64,000 nt of DNA from JADFQT01 sp965216025 (GCA_965216025.1 CBDCEX010000016.1:186001-250000); one strand, 5' to 3'. Counted from the first letter of the stretch, positions 37,882 through 46,650 are shown. Translations and numbers: made by a program. Notes: a model not told the origin generated them from the letters alone.

Positions 37882-38826
37882 TCAGACGAGGAAAGATAAG
37901 TAAGCACTGCGCAATTCGAGAGTTTCCCGACCGACAACGCTCATGTTGATTCCAACAATGTCAGACCCACTACTGTCCTCCAGCAAGAACAAGAAAATCA
38001 CCTGCCGCGACCTGGCTACCAGTCGGCTTACTTGGTGGTGGGTTGGAAGCATGTAACTCGAATACTCCCCAGACACCGTATCGACACATAGAACCATACA
38101 CGGTATCGCTTCACTATCTTGATTCCACTTCCACGTGGGCCCATCCTCAAATCTAACTGCTCCAATTATGAAGGCATCTTCGCGACCTAAGTTGACTGTA
38201 ACGTTGATACTTTGGCCAACTTTCATCAACAAGCTGATGTTCTGAATTTTGGTTTTGGGTATGCCAGTGAATAGCACTCCACCTATGAAAAGTTCTGCCA
38301 AGGGAGTCGCAGGAGAAAAAACCGCAAAATGTACTGGCTCACTGATTATCTCTCGACGCACATGTGTGGTTTTCTGGGTTCGCAGAGCGATGACGGAGCT
38401 ATGTCCCCTCATAGCGCTTACAATTTCTTGTACTCCCGTACCCCAATTTGCAAGATTAGCGTATTTTTTGCTCTGCAAAACTGCCGGGATACTACAAGGC
38501 TCAACTAACGCAGATAAGATTACGACGTCTTTCGACTCAATCTCCGTAATATACGCAGTGGTCCATTCCCTTTTGACCCACTCCGATTGAATAGATGAAC
38601 TACTGAGGAGGACTATCATGAAACGGGAGTCTGAAATCCCTAAGCCTACTCTTTCAACAATATTGTGGCCAACCAACACTTCTCGTTTATCCAGCCACAC
38701 AACAAAGCCTTCCTGCCTTAACTCCTCCTCCAAGCGCGTAGCCACGTTGCTATCGTGACTAGAATAGCTGATGAATGCATCGAAGAGTTTCGGGGTTTCT
38801 TCTGGCATTTGGTCCTTGACAGACAT
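37882..38826 (-). CDS. TIR-domain protein with beta-rich C-terminal half
   Basis: About 314 residues. The TIR domain is near the N-terminus: FDAFISYSSHDSNVATRLEE (box 1), WLDKREVLVGHNI (BB-loop), MIVLLSSSSIQSEWVKREW (the Glu of SEW is in the position of the NADase catalytic Glu). The remaining ~160 residues are beta-rich (SINVTVNLGREDAFIIGAV, SRQVIFLFLLEDSS) and unrecognised. Bacterial TIR proteins usually deplete NAD+ or make signalling nucleotides during phage infection. No partner gene is seen next to it. Start chosen at ATG 38826; a GTG at 38838 is possible. Confidence 0.82.
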   Translation of the reverse strand: MSVKDQMPEETPKLFDAFISYSSHDSNVATRLEEELRQEGFVVWLDKREVLVGHNIVERVGLGISDSRFMIVLLSSSSIQSEWVKREWTTAYITEIESKDVVILSALVEPCSIPAVLQSKKYANLANWGTGVQEIVSAMRGHSSVIALRTQKTTHVRREIISEPVHFAVFSPATPLAELFIGGVLFTGIPKTKIQNISLLMKVGQSINVTVNLGREDAFIIGAVRFEDGPTWKWNQDSEAIPCMVLCVDTVSGEYSSYMLPTHHQVSRLVARSRQVIFLFLLEDSSGSDIVGINMSVVGRETLELRSAYLSFLV

Positions 38827-38977
38827 GATTGCGCTCACCGTGCAGCCATCCCCCGTTTAATCACGCCCTGAGGTGCCTTAACCTTCAACCGTGTTAGCGC
38901 CCATTACGAGTTATTCCATTGAAATGTTTCAATCCGGCGGGGCACCAGCGTACCGGTTGTCCCGTCCTCATCTCTAG

Positions 38978-40429
38978 TACTACAACGACGGGTTTAAGGT
39001 GGCGGCTCCATCCTGCTTTCGCGGCGGGTGGAGCGGCGTCTCTCGTGGGAACGGCGAGCCCGTTCGTTGCGTAGCTGCGTATCCTCCAGCCACAACAGCA
39101 ATTGATCGGGCCCGAACTGCTCCCGGGGCAGCATCTCCCGCACCACCCGGTACACCTGTGGCCTCGTGATCCGGGGCATCTTTTCCCCCCCAATCCTGCT
39201 GCAGGCTCAGCAGGAACGCCCCACCCAGCAGGCACATGGCTATGTGGTGATGCCACCCTGCCCAGCTGCGGGTCTCGTATTCGTCCAGCCCCACGTCACC
39301 CTTCTCAGTCTCGAACTCCGTTTCAATGCGCCACCTGGACCCACCCACGTAGGCCAGAGTCTCCAAGGTTGTGCCCTCGGGAGCGTTGGACAGGTAGTAG
39401 CGGGGCTCGCTGCCGTCCAGGTTCCGGCGCCAGACGGCCCACAGTTCCTCGCCGGGCTTGCGCCTCCTGGTGGCCCGCACCCGCTGGGCACTGAACCGGT
39501 AGGTGCGCGGCCCCTGGCTTCCCTGGGCCACCGTTATCTCCCGCCAAGCCTCATCCGGCAGTTCATCACCGCGCTGCTCCATGGTCCGCCGCTGCCCAGG
39601 CCGCAGCTTGGGTTTGCGGGGGCGGCCGAACCCCGGATATTCCGGACTGGTCCAAGCCGGGTCCAAGGGCCAGACCGTAGTGCCGCCCGGAACGTCCAGC
39701 ACGTAGCGCATCCCCAGGGCCGCCAGTCCCTCCCGGAAGGTCGGCGACATCCCGAAGGCGTCGTCTCCGGCAACCCACTCGGCCCTGAGGTAGCCCAACT
39801 CCAGGACCCGCTCCAGCATCTCCAGGGCCAACTCCGTCTTTGACCGGTAGTTCCGCCGGTCCTCCGGCACACCCGCCGCAGCACACCGGTCCTGGTCGGA
39901 GGTCCAACTCTTGGGCAGATACAGCCGCTTGTCCACCAACGCCCGGCCCAGCGGGCTGACGTAGGCCAGGAACATCCCACCCTGGCAGTTGGCCACCTTG
40001 CCCAGCCTGCCGCAGTACTGCCGGGCCACTCCCGCCGATTTCCTGCCCTGCTTGGGGAAGTCGCTGCCATCGAACACCCACACCGCCTCCGGGTGTCCCA
40101 GCCTGGGGGCCAAGTATTCCTGCAACCGCCCTATGACTGTCTCATCGGACCACCGGGCCTCGGTGAGAAAGCGCTGCATCGCCCGGGCCGAGATGCCCAC
40201 CGATTCCGAGAGATTCTCGGCGTTGCGCCGCTCCTGGTCCTGCACCAGCAGCGCCTGAAGGTAATTCCCGCTGTGATCTCGCCACTGCTTGCGGCCGAAG
40301 GAGGCCGCAAAGAAGGCGTGGAATTCCTGAAGGCTGTCGTAGACCCGCTCGAAGCTCGCCGCATCCATCACTCAAACCACCCAACATCATCTGTCCAGCC
40401 ATCCTACCAGACAACTCGTCGTTGTAGTA
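38978..40429 (-). mobile_element. IS701-family element, copy 3
   Basis: 1,452 bp between CTAG at 38974 and 40430. Ends TACTACAACGACG in inverted orientation. Inserted exactly in the CTAG that contains the stop codon of the glycine-betaine-binding protein gene. Confidence 0.9.
38980..40371 (-). CDS. IS701-family transposase, main ORF
   Basis: 463 residues including a C-terminal read-on. DDE blocks VWVFDGSDFPKQGRKS, EWVAGDDAFGMSP and GGSRWRIETEFETEKGDVGLDEYE are intact. The +1 frame C-terminal tail (38994-39179: MPRITRPQVYRVVREMLPRE...) overlaps after a G7A4 run, as in copies 1 and 2. Confidence 0.88.
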   Translation of the reverse strand: MMDAASFERVYDSLQEFHAFFAASFGRKQWRDHSGNYLQALLVQDQERRNAENLSESVGISARAMQRFLTEARWSDETVIGRLQEYLAPRLGHPEAVWVFDGSDFPKQGRKSAGVARQYCGRLGKVANCQGGMFLAYVSPLGRALVDKRLYLPKSWTSDQDRCAAAGVPEDRRNYRSKTELALEMLERVLELGYLRAEWVAGDDAFGMSPTFREGLAALGMRYVLDVPGGTTVWPLDPAWTSPEYPGFGRPRKPKLRPGQRRTMEQRGDELPDEAWREITVAQGSQGPRTYRFSAQRVRATRRRKPGEELWAVWRRNLDGSEPRYYLSNAPEGTTLETLAYVGGSRWRIETEFETEKGDVGLDEYETRSWAGWHHHIAMCLLGGAFLLSLQQDWGGKDAPDHEATGVPGGAGDAAPGAVRARSIAVVAGGYAATQRTGSPFPRETPLHPPRKQDGAATLNPSL

Positions 40430-41425
40430 CTAGGAACCGACGGCTGCGTCAACCTTGGAGGCCGCGTCCGAGGTGACCCAGTTCTTCCATGCCGAGTTGT
40501 TCTGCAGGAACTTGTCCGCGGCGGCGGAAAAGTCCTCGTCCAACTCGCTGAGGTAGCCCTCCGCCTCCAACTGGTTGGCCGCGTTGAAGTCCCACTTCTC
40601 GAAGAAGGTGACTAGGTCCGGCGCTTGGTCGATCAGGTCCTTGTGCATGACGATTAGGACCTGCGCTATAGAGTAGCCGCAGTTCCTCTCGGCGTCCCAG
40701 CACTCGGCGCTGAACGGGGGCTCTTCCAAGAGGGTGTAGCCGCCGTATTCAGCGCTCAGAAAGTTGCTGAGGGTGGTGGGTCCCCAGTAGTAGAACAGCA
40801 CCGGCGCCTCCTTCTCAAAGGAGGCGCGGATCTCCGCCTCAAGAGCTTCGCCGGATCCGGGGTTGACCAGCTCAATCACGTCGTCCAAGCCGTAGCCCGC
40901 CACCTGCTTTGTATTGGTCACCTCGCACTCCCAACCTGGCGGGCAGTTCAGCAGCCGGGCTTTCCCGTTGGAATCCGGGGTTACGAAGAGGTCCATATGA
41001 TCCCGCAAGTCTTGGACTGTCCTAAGACCGGGGTTGGCGTCCGTCACGTACTTAGGCACAATGAAGGCGGACTGCCAGTTGTCCTCCAAGCTGCTCCCAA
41101 TTGCCTCGATGGTGCCCTCAGCGATGCCTTGGTCGTAGGCTTCCTTCTGGTTTGGAAGCCAGATTTCCAAGGTGACGTTGGTGTCGCCCCTGGTAAGGGC
41201 CTCCATCAGCGGCACCGTGCCGCCGAACACCTTGTCGGTCGGGTACCCGTACCCTGCGCTGACGATCCGCGCGGCGATTGCGTTCTGAAGCTGGGCGCTG
41301 TCCCAGTTGAGGTCCGAGAAGATGATCGTGGGCTTCTCCTCTTCCCCGCAGGCGCCCGCTGCGAACATAAAAACCACCATGAGGCTGAGCAGCCCCAGTC
41401 CTATCCTCCGAGTCTTGCCTTTCAT
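40430..41425 (-). CDS. glycine-betaine/proline-type ABC substrate-binding lipoprotein
   Basis: 331 residues. Signal peptide MKGKTRRIGLGLLSLMVVFMF followed by lipobox AGAC. Mature part of the OpuAC/ProX type: IIFSDLNWDSAQLQNAIAAR, YPTDKVFGGTVPLMEAL, ETNVTLEIWLP-like segment and VLFYYWGPTTLSNF. RBS AAGGAGAGTCACGGC. The stop TAG is part of the CTAG duplicated by IS701 copy 3, so the protein is unaltered. It is the downstream partner of the fused transporter gene, 60 bp away. Confidence 0.9.
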   Translation of the reverse strand: MKGKTRRIGLGLLSLMVVFMFAAGACGEEEKPTIIFSDLNWDSAQLQNAIAARIVSAGYGYPTDKVFGGTVPLMEALTRGDTNVTLEIWLPNQKEAYDQGIAEGTIEAIGSSLEDNWQSAFIVPKYVTDANPGLRTVQDLRDHMDLFVTPDSNGKARLLNCPPGWECEVTNTKQVAGYGLDDVIELVNPGSGEALEAEIRASFEKEAPVLFYYWGPTTLSNFLSAEYGGYTLLEEPPFSAECWDAERNCGYSIAQVLIVMHKDLIDQAPDLVTFFEKWDFNAANQLEAEGYLSELDEDFSAAADKFLQNNSAWKNWVTSDAASKVDAAVGS

Positions 41426-41485
41426 GCCGTGACTCTCCTTTCTTGGTCCTTAGCGCTGCCTGCGCGTGTTCTTGATTCCGTCTAT

Positions 41486-43663
41486 CTATTCCTTCTTGCT
41501 CCGCAGGGCGGCCTGCCGCTCCCGTGCCCATGCCTGAGTTATCCGGTCCAGAATGATCGCCAGCGCCACGATGGCCAGACCCGCCAGCAGCGCCTCCCCG
41601 GGCCGGAACCGGCCTAGACCCCGGAGGACGTCCTCTCCCAAGCCACCGGCGCCCACCAGCGAGGCCACCACCACCATGGCCAGGGCCATCATGATGGTCT
41701 GGTTTATGCCCGCCATGATGGTGGGGATGGCCATGGGCAACTGCACTTTCAGCAGGAGCTGCCGTCGGGTGGTGCCGAAGGACTGGGCCGCCTCCACCAC
41801 CTGTGGCGTCACCTGGCGGATGCCCAGGTTGGTCAGCCGGATGGCCGGAGGCACGGCGTAGATCACCGTGGCGAAGATGCCCGGCACGTTGCCGATGCCG
41901 AACAGCATGATGCCCGGCACTAGGTAGACGAAGGCCGGCATGGTCTGCATGCCGTCTAGAATTGGCCGTATGGTGGAATCTACGGAGTTGTTTCGGGCGG
42001 CCACGATGCCCAAGGGGATGGCAATGCCTACGGACAAGATCACCGCCACCACGATGAGGGCCATGGTTTCCATGGCGCTTTCCCACAGGCCCACCAGCCC
42101 CACTGCCGTCAGCGATCCTACCGCGAATGCCCCAAGCCGCCAACCCACGGTCCGCCAGGAGAGCAGCGCAATGCCCAAAACCACCGTGGGCCATGGAAGC
42201 CAGCGGAGAGCGTCCTCCAAGAGCAGCAGGAACGTCAACACGGCGTCCGCCACGGTGTCGAACACCGGCGCGCCGGTCCGGGTCAGCCAACGAAGGAAAT
42301 CGTTGACCTCGTTCGCGATCTCCGGGCCCCAATTGGCCGGGAAGGAGACCCCTACGCCCCAGAACGCTGCCACAATGGCCGTGGATGCGGCCAGAGACAG
42401 AAGGCCAAGAAGAAGGACGGTTATGTGGCTCATCCGCCCAAAGGCGACGTTCATTCGCCCCGACAGAGATGAGTCCCTGGTCTTTTCTTCTTGCTGATCG
42501 GAGGTCTTGGTCTGACTGGGGACCGCCATGGAACTGAGACTGGCCTCTCCTGCCTCCCCGCCACTGTGGCCGTTGGCGAAGTTAGGTTGCTCGAAGGCAG
42601 CCTGGAGCAGGGTATCGCGGTCTATCACGCCGACCAAAGCCCCGGACTCGTCAATGACCCCTAGCTCACCTGGAGTGGACCAAAGCTCGGAGAGCGCCTC
42701 GTCCACCGTTTGCTCGAAGGCCACTCTGGCGCTGGGCCTGCTGGCCTCCGCCGACGCCCGTTTGCTCCCCTGCCGGTCCATGAAGTAGCCCACCGTCAGC
42801 ACGGTGGACGGGCGCACGTCTCGCGTGAAGTCCGCCACGTACTCGTCCGCCGGGTCGGCTACGATTTCTTCGGGAGTCCCCATCTGAATCACCGCCCCGT
42901 CGCGCATGATAGCGATGCGATTGCCCAACCGCACCGCTTCGGACAGGTCATGGGTGATGAAGATGGTGGTCTTCTGCATCTTCCCCTGGAGCCGCATAAG
43001 CTCGTTCTGCATGTCCCGGCGTATGAGGGGGTCCAGGGCGCTGAAAGGCTCGTCCATCAGCAGGATTCCCGGGTTGCTGGCCAATGCTCTGGCCAGGCCG
43101 ACGCGCTGCTGCATGCCGCCGGACAGAGCGGAGGGCCGATACTCGCCCCACCCGCCAAGCCCCACAAGCTCCAAGACCTCTTGGGCCCGCTCTGAGCGGC
43201 TTTCCAAGGGAACGTCCTGGATTTCCAGGCCCCACGCAGTGTTTTCCAGCACGGTGCGATGGGGCAGGAGGCCGAACTGCTGGAAGACCATGGAGGTCTT
43301 GGTGCGCCGGAAGTTCGTCAGCTCCTCGTCGCCGAACGCCAAGACATCGTCATCGTCTACAAAGACGGAGCCGGTGGTTGGGTTGATGAGGCGGTTGATG
43401 CAGCGGACTAGGGTGGACTTGCCGCTTCCGGAGAGGCCCATGACCACGAAGGTCTCCCCGTCATGCACGTCGAAGCTGACGTCCTGCAGAGCCACGACGC
43501 AGTTGTAGGCGGCCTGGGCCTCCCCCTTGGACATCCCGGACACCCGCTCCACCAAGTCCGGCCCTTCGCCTTCGCCAAAGACCTTCCAAAGGTTTCGGAC
43601 CCGTACGCGAACCGAGCCCGTTGAGGCGTCGCTTAAGGAACTTGCAGGCGATTCTATAGTCAT
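41486..43663 (-). CDS. glycine-betaine ABC transporter, fused ATPase-CBS-permease
   Basis: About 725 residues in one chain. N-terminal OpuAA/ProV-type ATPase with Walker A GLSGSGKST, Q-loop MVFQQFGLLPHRT, signature LSGGMQQR, Walker B ILLMDEPFSALD and H-loop FITHDL. A CBS-like regulatory segment follows (VDEALSELWSTPGELGVIDE). The C-terminal permease has about eight hydrophobic segments and the EAA loop EAAQSFGTTRRQLLLKVQLP. ProV and ProW are normally separate polypeptides. Start taken at ATG 43663 (MTIESPASS); an in-frame start at 43699 is possible. Likely role: osmoprotectant uptake. Confidence 0.9.
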   Translation of the reverse strand: MTIESPASSLSDASTGSVRVRVRNLWKVFGEGEGPDLVERVSGMSKGEAQAAYNCVVALQDVSFDVHDGETFVVMGLSGSGKSTLVRCINRLINPTTGSVFVDDDDVLAFGDEELTNFRRTKTSMVFQQFGLLPHRTVLENTAWGLEIQDVPLESRSERAQEVLELVGLGGWGEYRPSALSGGMQQRVGLARALASNPGILLMDEPFSALDPLIRRDMQNELMRLQGKMQKTTIFITHDLSEAVRLGNRIAIMRDGAVIQMGTPEEIVADPADEYVADFTRDVRPSTVLTVGYFMDRQGSKRASAEASRPSARVAFEQTVDEALSELWSTPGELGVIDESGALVGVIDRDTLLQAAFEQPNFANGHSGGEAGEASLSSMAVPSQTKTSDQQEEKTRDSSLSGRMNVAFGRMSHITVLLLGLLSLAASTAIVAAFWGVGVSFPANWGPEIANEVNDFLRWLTRTGAPVFDTVADAVLTFLLLLEDALRWLPWPTVVLGIALLSWRTVGWRLGAFAVGSLTAVGLVGLWESAMETMALIVVAVILSVGIAIPLGIVAARNNSVDSTIRPILDGMQTMPAFVYLVPGIMLFGIGNVPGIFATVIYAVPPAIRLTNLGIRQVTPQVVEAAQSFGTTRRQLLLKVQLPMAIPTIMAGINQTIMMALAMVVVASLVGAGGLGEDVLRGLGRFRPGEALLAGLAIVALAIILDRITQAWARERQAALRSKKE

Positions 43664-43956
43664 TAAATCCCGAAAAAAACAAATTTCAGCGCGACGCAAG
43701 TCGCGGGTACGGAGTTTGTTGTAACCTATCGATATGTCTTGGGCCTGTCAATGTTATCCGTTGTCCGTTTTCAGCGAATATTCTGGGGTTCTACGCCGCA
43801 TACAGTAAATATATCACACATTACTCTCAATATCATGCGTTGTTTTGCTATTTGCTAGTAGTATATGGATACTATCAACTGTAGGCCGTCAGCGATAATG
43901 GGACACATGTGAGGTGTAGAAAACCCGAGAGTTTGGAGGTGGAGTGGGCTCCTATA
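43664..43956. other. AT-rich intergenic region
   Basis: About 290 bp, clearly more AT-rich than the surroundings (near 43790-43880), ending at the degenerate IS630b tip. It probably holds the promoter of the osmoprotectant operon, but no single -35/-10 pair was chosen. Confidence 0.5.
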
Positions 43957-45117
43957 CTAATCCCAAGGTGGGAACTACATTGGGCAGTGATGGCAAAGGC
44001 ACGGCAGGTGTAAAGATCAAAGCATCGGCTCGGGCCTGTAACCGGGTTCGGCAGCGATGTTTCACTTCATCCTTACGATGAGCTAGTCCGCCGAAGAATG
44101 CATTCATCTTCTCTTGGACTTGGGCTTTTGTTCCCAGGCATTCGTTGGCCGTGACCTCTTCCCTGGCCCAGTCCCAGACGGCTTCGTCGGCATTGAAGTC
44201 TGGGCTGTAGGCCGGTAAGGCCACCAGCCTCGGCTGCAAGTCAGGGGTGGTCAAATAGCTGCGAATCGCTGCTCCTCGGTGGGCTGGCCCATTGTCCCAA
44301 ATCACTACCAGAGGTCCCAAGATGTTTTTCTCTTAGCTGCCGTAAAAAGGCGGTGGAGGTCTCGGCATTGCTGTTGCCGGCTATTTCCATGGCTTCCACC
44401 TCCCCAGCCTCCAAGCAAACTCCCAAGTAGTAGCAGGCCTTCTCTCCCCACCGAGGACTGGTAGAGTCCACCAGCGCCGGCTCTCCCTTGAGCACCCATT
44501 TCCCCCTCAGATCGGCATCGGCCCGAAAGTGGGCTTCGTCTACGAAGAAGATTTTGGCCCCACTCTCTTGGGCCTCCTCTCGGATTTGGCTGTACTGGAG
44601 GACGAAGGCTTTCCGCGCTTCATCCTTGGCTTTCAGGAGGCGTTTCTTGGGTCGCTTCAGCACGAAGCCCAACCGATGGAGGTAGTTCAAGCAACTGCTT
44701 CGACTCAGCCCCAGGTCAAAGCTCTGCTTGAGAAATTGCCTCACTACTTTCCAATTCCAGTTGGACAATTCAACTCCCGCCTCTCCAGGCGGATTTTGCA
44801 CCGCAGACTTCAGTTGGTTCTGTTGACCCCAGTTCAAGACTGGGGGTTCCCCCCCCCCCCGTCTGTTCAAAGACCAAACCTTGGGCCCCGCCTCGGCGAA
44901 AGTTGGCCAGCTAGTTTCCAATGGTATGAGGCTCTCTGTCCAAAGCCTCAGCCACCTGGAAAGCCGACCACCCTTGGCCCAACAACCATAGCCCGTGCCA
45001 TCGCTCTCGCTCTCGAGGTGTTGGCGCTCGATACATCCTTTCCCGTAAGTCACCTACATTGAGTTGCCACTCTTCCATGAGTTGCACTATTTCCTTCATC
45101 CCTTCCACCACCGCCAC
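43952..45117 (-). pseudogene. IS630b transposase copy 2, degenerate
   Basis: Pieces in different frames: N-terminal HTH (from 45117, ending at a TAG where copy 1 has Trp), middle DDE part (44241-45053, with FFVDEAHF), and C-terminal part (43952-44320, VVIWDNGPAHRG and AYSPDFNADEAVWDW). A run of 12 G (C on plus, about 44849-44860) lies at the position of the 7-C run in copy 1, with the flanking sequence in the inverted order. Confidence 0.8.
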
Positions 45118-45192
45118 TCGACTTCTTTTACAGAATATCGCAACTCCTCTTCGGGTTCGCTTTATGTAGGTTTCACCTTAGCTTTGGTTTAG
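43957..45192 (-). mobile_element. IS630b, copy 2
   Basis: Left tip CTAATCCCAAGGTG (preceded by TA) and right tip ending CTTAGCTTTGGTTTAG match the inverted repeats of the copy at 4835-7351, with mutations on the left. No TA follows the right tip; that flank is part of a local duplication. Confidence 0.8.
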
Positions 45193-45500
45193 GGATGTCA
45201 GCGACCTGCTCCGTCAGGGCAGATGGAATACGGCAGGTCTATATCACGAAGCATCGTACCCTTCCAGGGGGAGAATACCTTACAACCGCCAGAGAGAGTT
45301 CGACTTCTTTTACAGAATATCGCAACTCCTCTTCGGGTTCGCTTTATGTAGGTTTCCTTAGCTTTGGGGCGCCTTTCTTAGCTTTGGTTTAGGGATGTCA
45401 GCGACCTGCTCCGTCAGGGCAGATGGAATACGGCAGGTCTATATCACGAAGCATCGTACACGCAGTTTCAGGACTTCAGGGGGAGAATACCTTACAAGCA
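45119..45500. repeat. tandem duplication of IS630b tip plus gene fragment
   Basis: About 55 bp of the IS630b end (GACTTCTTTTACAGAATATC onward) followed by GGGATGTCAGCGACCTGCTC through GGGGGAGAATACCTTACAA occurs twice, offset by 200 bp at the ATGs (45195 and 45395), with small indels. It reproduces the first codons of the methyltransferase/intein reading frame. Confidence 0.75.
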
Positions 45501-45592
45501 GAGAGAGTTACACTGGCATTGTCTGGTGCCCCAAAACCCCGAATGGCACGTGGGTTGCAAGACGGAATGGCCGGGCGTTCATTACAGGCAAC
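45395..45592 (+). other. probable intein C-terminal segment
   Basis: 66 codons ahead of the methyltransferase sequence. The end YTGIVWCPKTPNGTWVARRN followed by GRAFITGN, then Thr, resembles the last strands of an intein (block F/G), with Asn as the terminal residue and Thr as the +1 nucleophile. It interrupts the methyltransferase motif that in homologues reads (F)ATYPxELP-RCILAG. The N-terminal part of the intein is absent, lost at the IS630b junction. The penultimate residue is Gly, not the usual His. Confidence 0.5.
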
Positions 45593-46033
45593 ACCTACCC
45601 GGACGAGCTGCCCAGGCGGTGCATCCTGGCTGGCACCAGCCAGCGCGGCGTATGCGTCGACTGCGGGGCGCCGTGGACCAGGGTGGTGGAGAAAACTCTC
45701 GTTGTAAACCCTAAAAGAACGCCGCCTGTTACAGCCGCAAACACATCGATTGCATCGCAAGACGACAGGGGCAGTGCTATGGCCCGCACCGGATTTTTAC
45801 CAGAGGGGCGCAATCACATTGAAACCCTGGGCTGGCAACCCACCTGCGGCTGCAAAGTTGAAGTGGTGCCGGCAACAATTCTGGATCCCTTCGCAGGCTC
45901 AGGGACCACTCTAGCCGTAGCGCAGGCGCTGGGGCGCAGGTCGGTGGGGTTGGACCTGAACCCGGAGTACCTGGAGATAGCCCGGCGGTACATCAACCGG
46001 GCGGACGGCATCACGCTGTCCCTGGGGCTGTGA
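45395..46033 (+). pseudogene. DNA methyltransferase (beta-class), C-terminal half
   Basis: 212 codons. After the intein-like segment comes TYPDELPRRCILAGTSQRGV, a zinc-ribbon-like CVDCGAPW...CGC pair, and the SAM-binding motif ILDPFAGSGTTLAVAQALG, then SVGLDLNPEYLEIARRYI. In beta-class methyltransferases the DPPY catalytic motif lies before this part; it is missing here, so the gene is 5'-truncated by IS630b. The TGA overlaps the ATG of a small ORF (TGATG). Typical of phage or plasmid methylases. Confidence 0.75.
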
Positions 46034-46134
46034 TGAGATACCACAAGGAACACCCGCTAGAAGACAACACCGTAGGACAATTCCAGAAAGTCCATGTGGA
46101 AGGATGGTGGAGAAGCGAGAAAAACGAGCAATAA
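46033..46134 (+). CDS. small coupled ORF, possibly one half of a frameshifted gene
   Basis: 33 residues (MRYHKEHPLEDNTVGQFQKV...). Starts in the TGATG overlap with the methyltransferase. Near its end a run GAAAAACGAG would, with a one-base shift, continue into the ORF at 46094-46282, giving one protein of about 90 residues. Confidence 0.4.
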   Translation: MRYHKEHPLEDNTVGQFQKVHVEGWWRSEKNEQ

Positions 46135-46282
46135 CTACCAGCGACTCCAAAAGTGGAACCGACTCCTGACCACCGTGACCATCCCCTTCGACCCACCCAA
46201 AAGCATCGAAGTAGCGGTCAAGGTCATCGACAAGGCCGGGATGGAGACGATATGGGTGATAAACACAGGAAAGGAGAAGTGA
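46094..46282 (+). CDS. small protein, unrecognised
   Basis: 62 residues. The second half (RLLTTVTIPFDPPKSIEVAV) looks like folded protein. It ends two bases before the next ATG, so it is in an operon with the downstream gene. The start is unclear because the first 41 bases overlap another ORF. Confidence 0.45.
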   Translation: MWKDGGEARKTSNNYQRLQKWNRLLTTVTIPFDPPKSIEVAVKVIDKAGMETIWVINTGKEK

Positions 46283-46284
46283 AC

Positions 46285-46650
46285 ATGGAGCGGAGCAAAA
46301 CTACAGAACAAGGTGCCGTACTCACAGAATTAAACAACGAACCGGGAGTTATCCAATTTGAGTACCAGAGCCAAATAATCGAAAAGTTCACTGGAAAAAT
46401 AAAACAGACGAGCGCCGGATGGATGGTATTGGTGGAAACACCAAAAAAGACAATGACCGAAAAGTTAACCCAAATCATTCATTTTCTCACCCCCGGAAAA
46501 CCTCACATGACTTTGCAACAAGCCATAACGGTTCTGAACGAAGACATCAAGCAGGCTGAGGAAAAAAGAAAAGCGTATCTGGAGAAACAGCAGAGCGAGA
46601 AAGCTTCGATGGATATGGAAATGGACGAACTATTTGGGACAGAAAAATAG
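46285..46650 (+). CDS. 121-residue protein with coiled-coil tail, unrecognised
   Basis: ATG follows AAGGAGAAGTGAAC. N-terminal part beta-rich (GVIQFEYQSQIIEKFTGKIK), then a helical charged tail (LNEDIKQAEEKRKAYLEKQQ) ending DELFGTEK. No family recognised. Higher A content than its neighbours suggests a different origin. Confidence 0.6.
   Translation: MERSKTTEQGAVLTELNNEPGVIQFEYQSQIIEKFTGKIKQTSAGWMVLVETPKKTMTEKLTQIIHFLTPGKPHMTLQQAITVLNEDIKQAEEKRKAYLEKQQSEKASMDMEMDELFGTEK

Noticed and set aside
41118..42332. 404-codon ORF inside the fused glycine-betaine transporter gene
   Set aside because: Same strand, other frame, composition rich in Gly/His/Arg as expected for a shadow of a GC-rich gene; the main frame has all ABC motifs.
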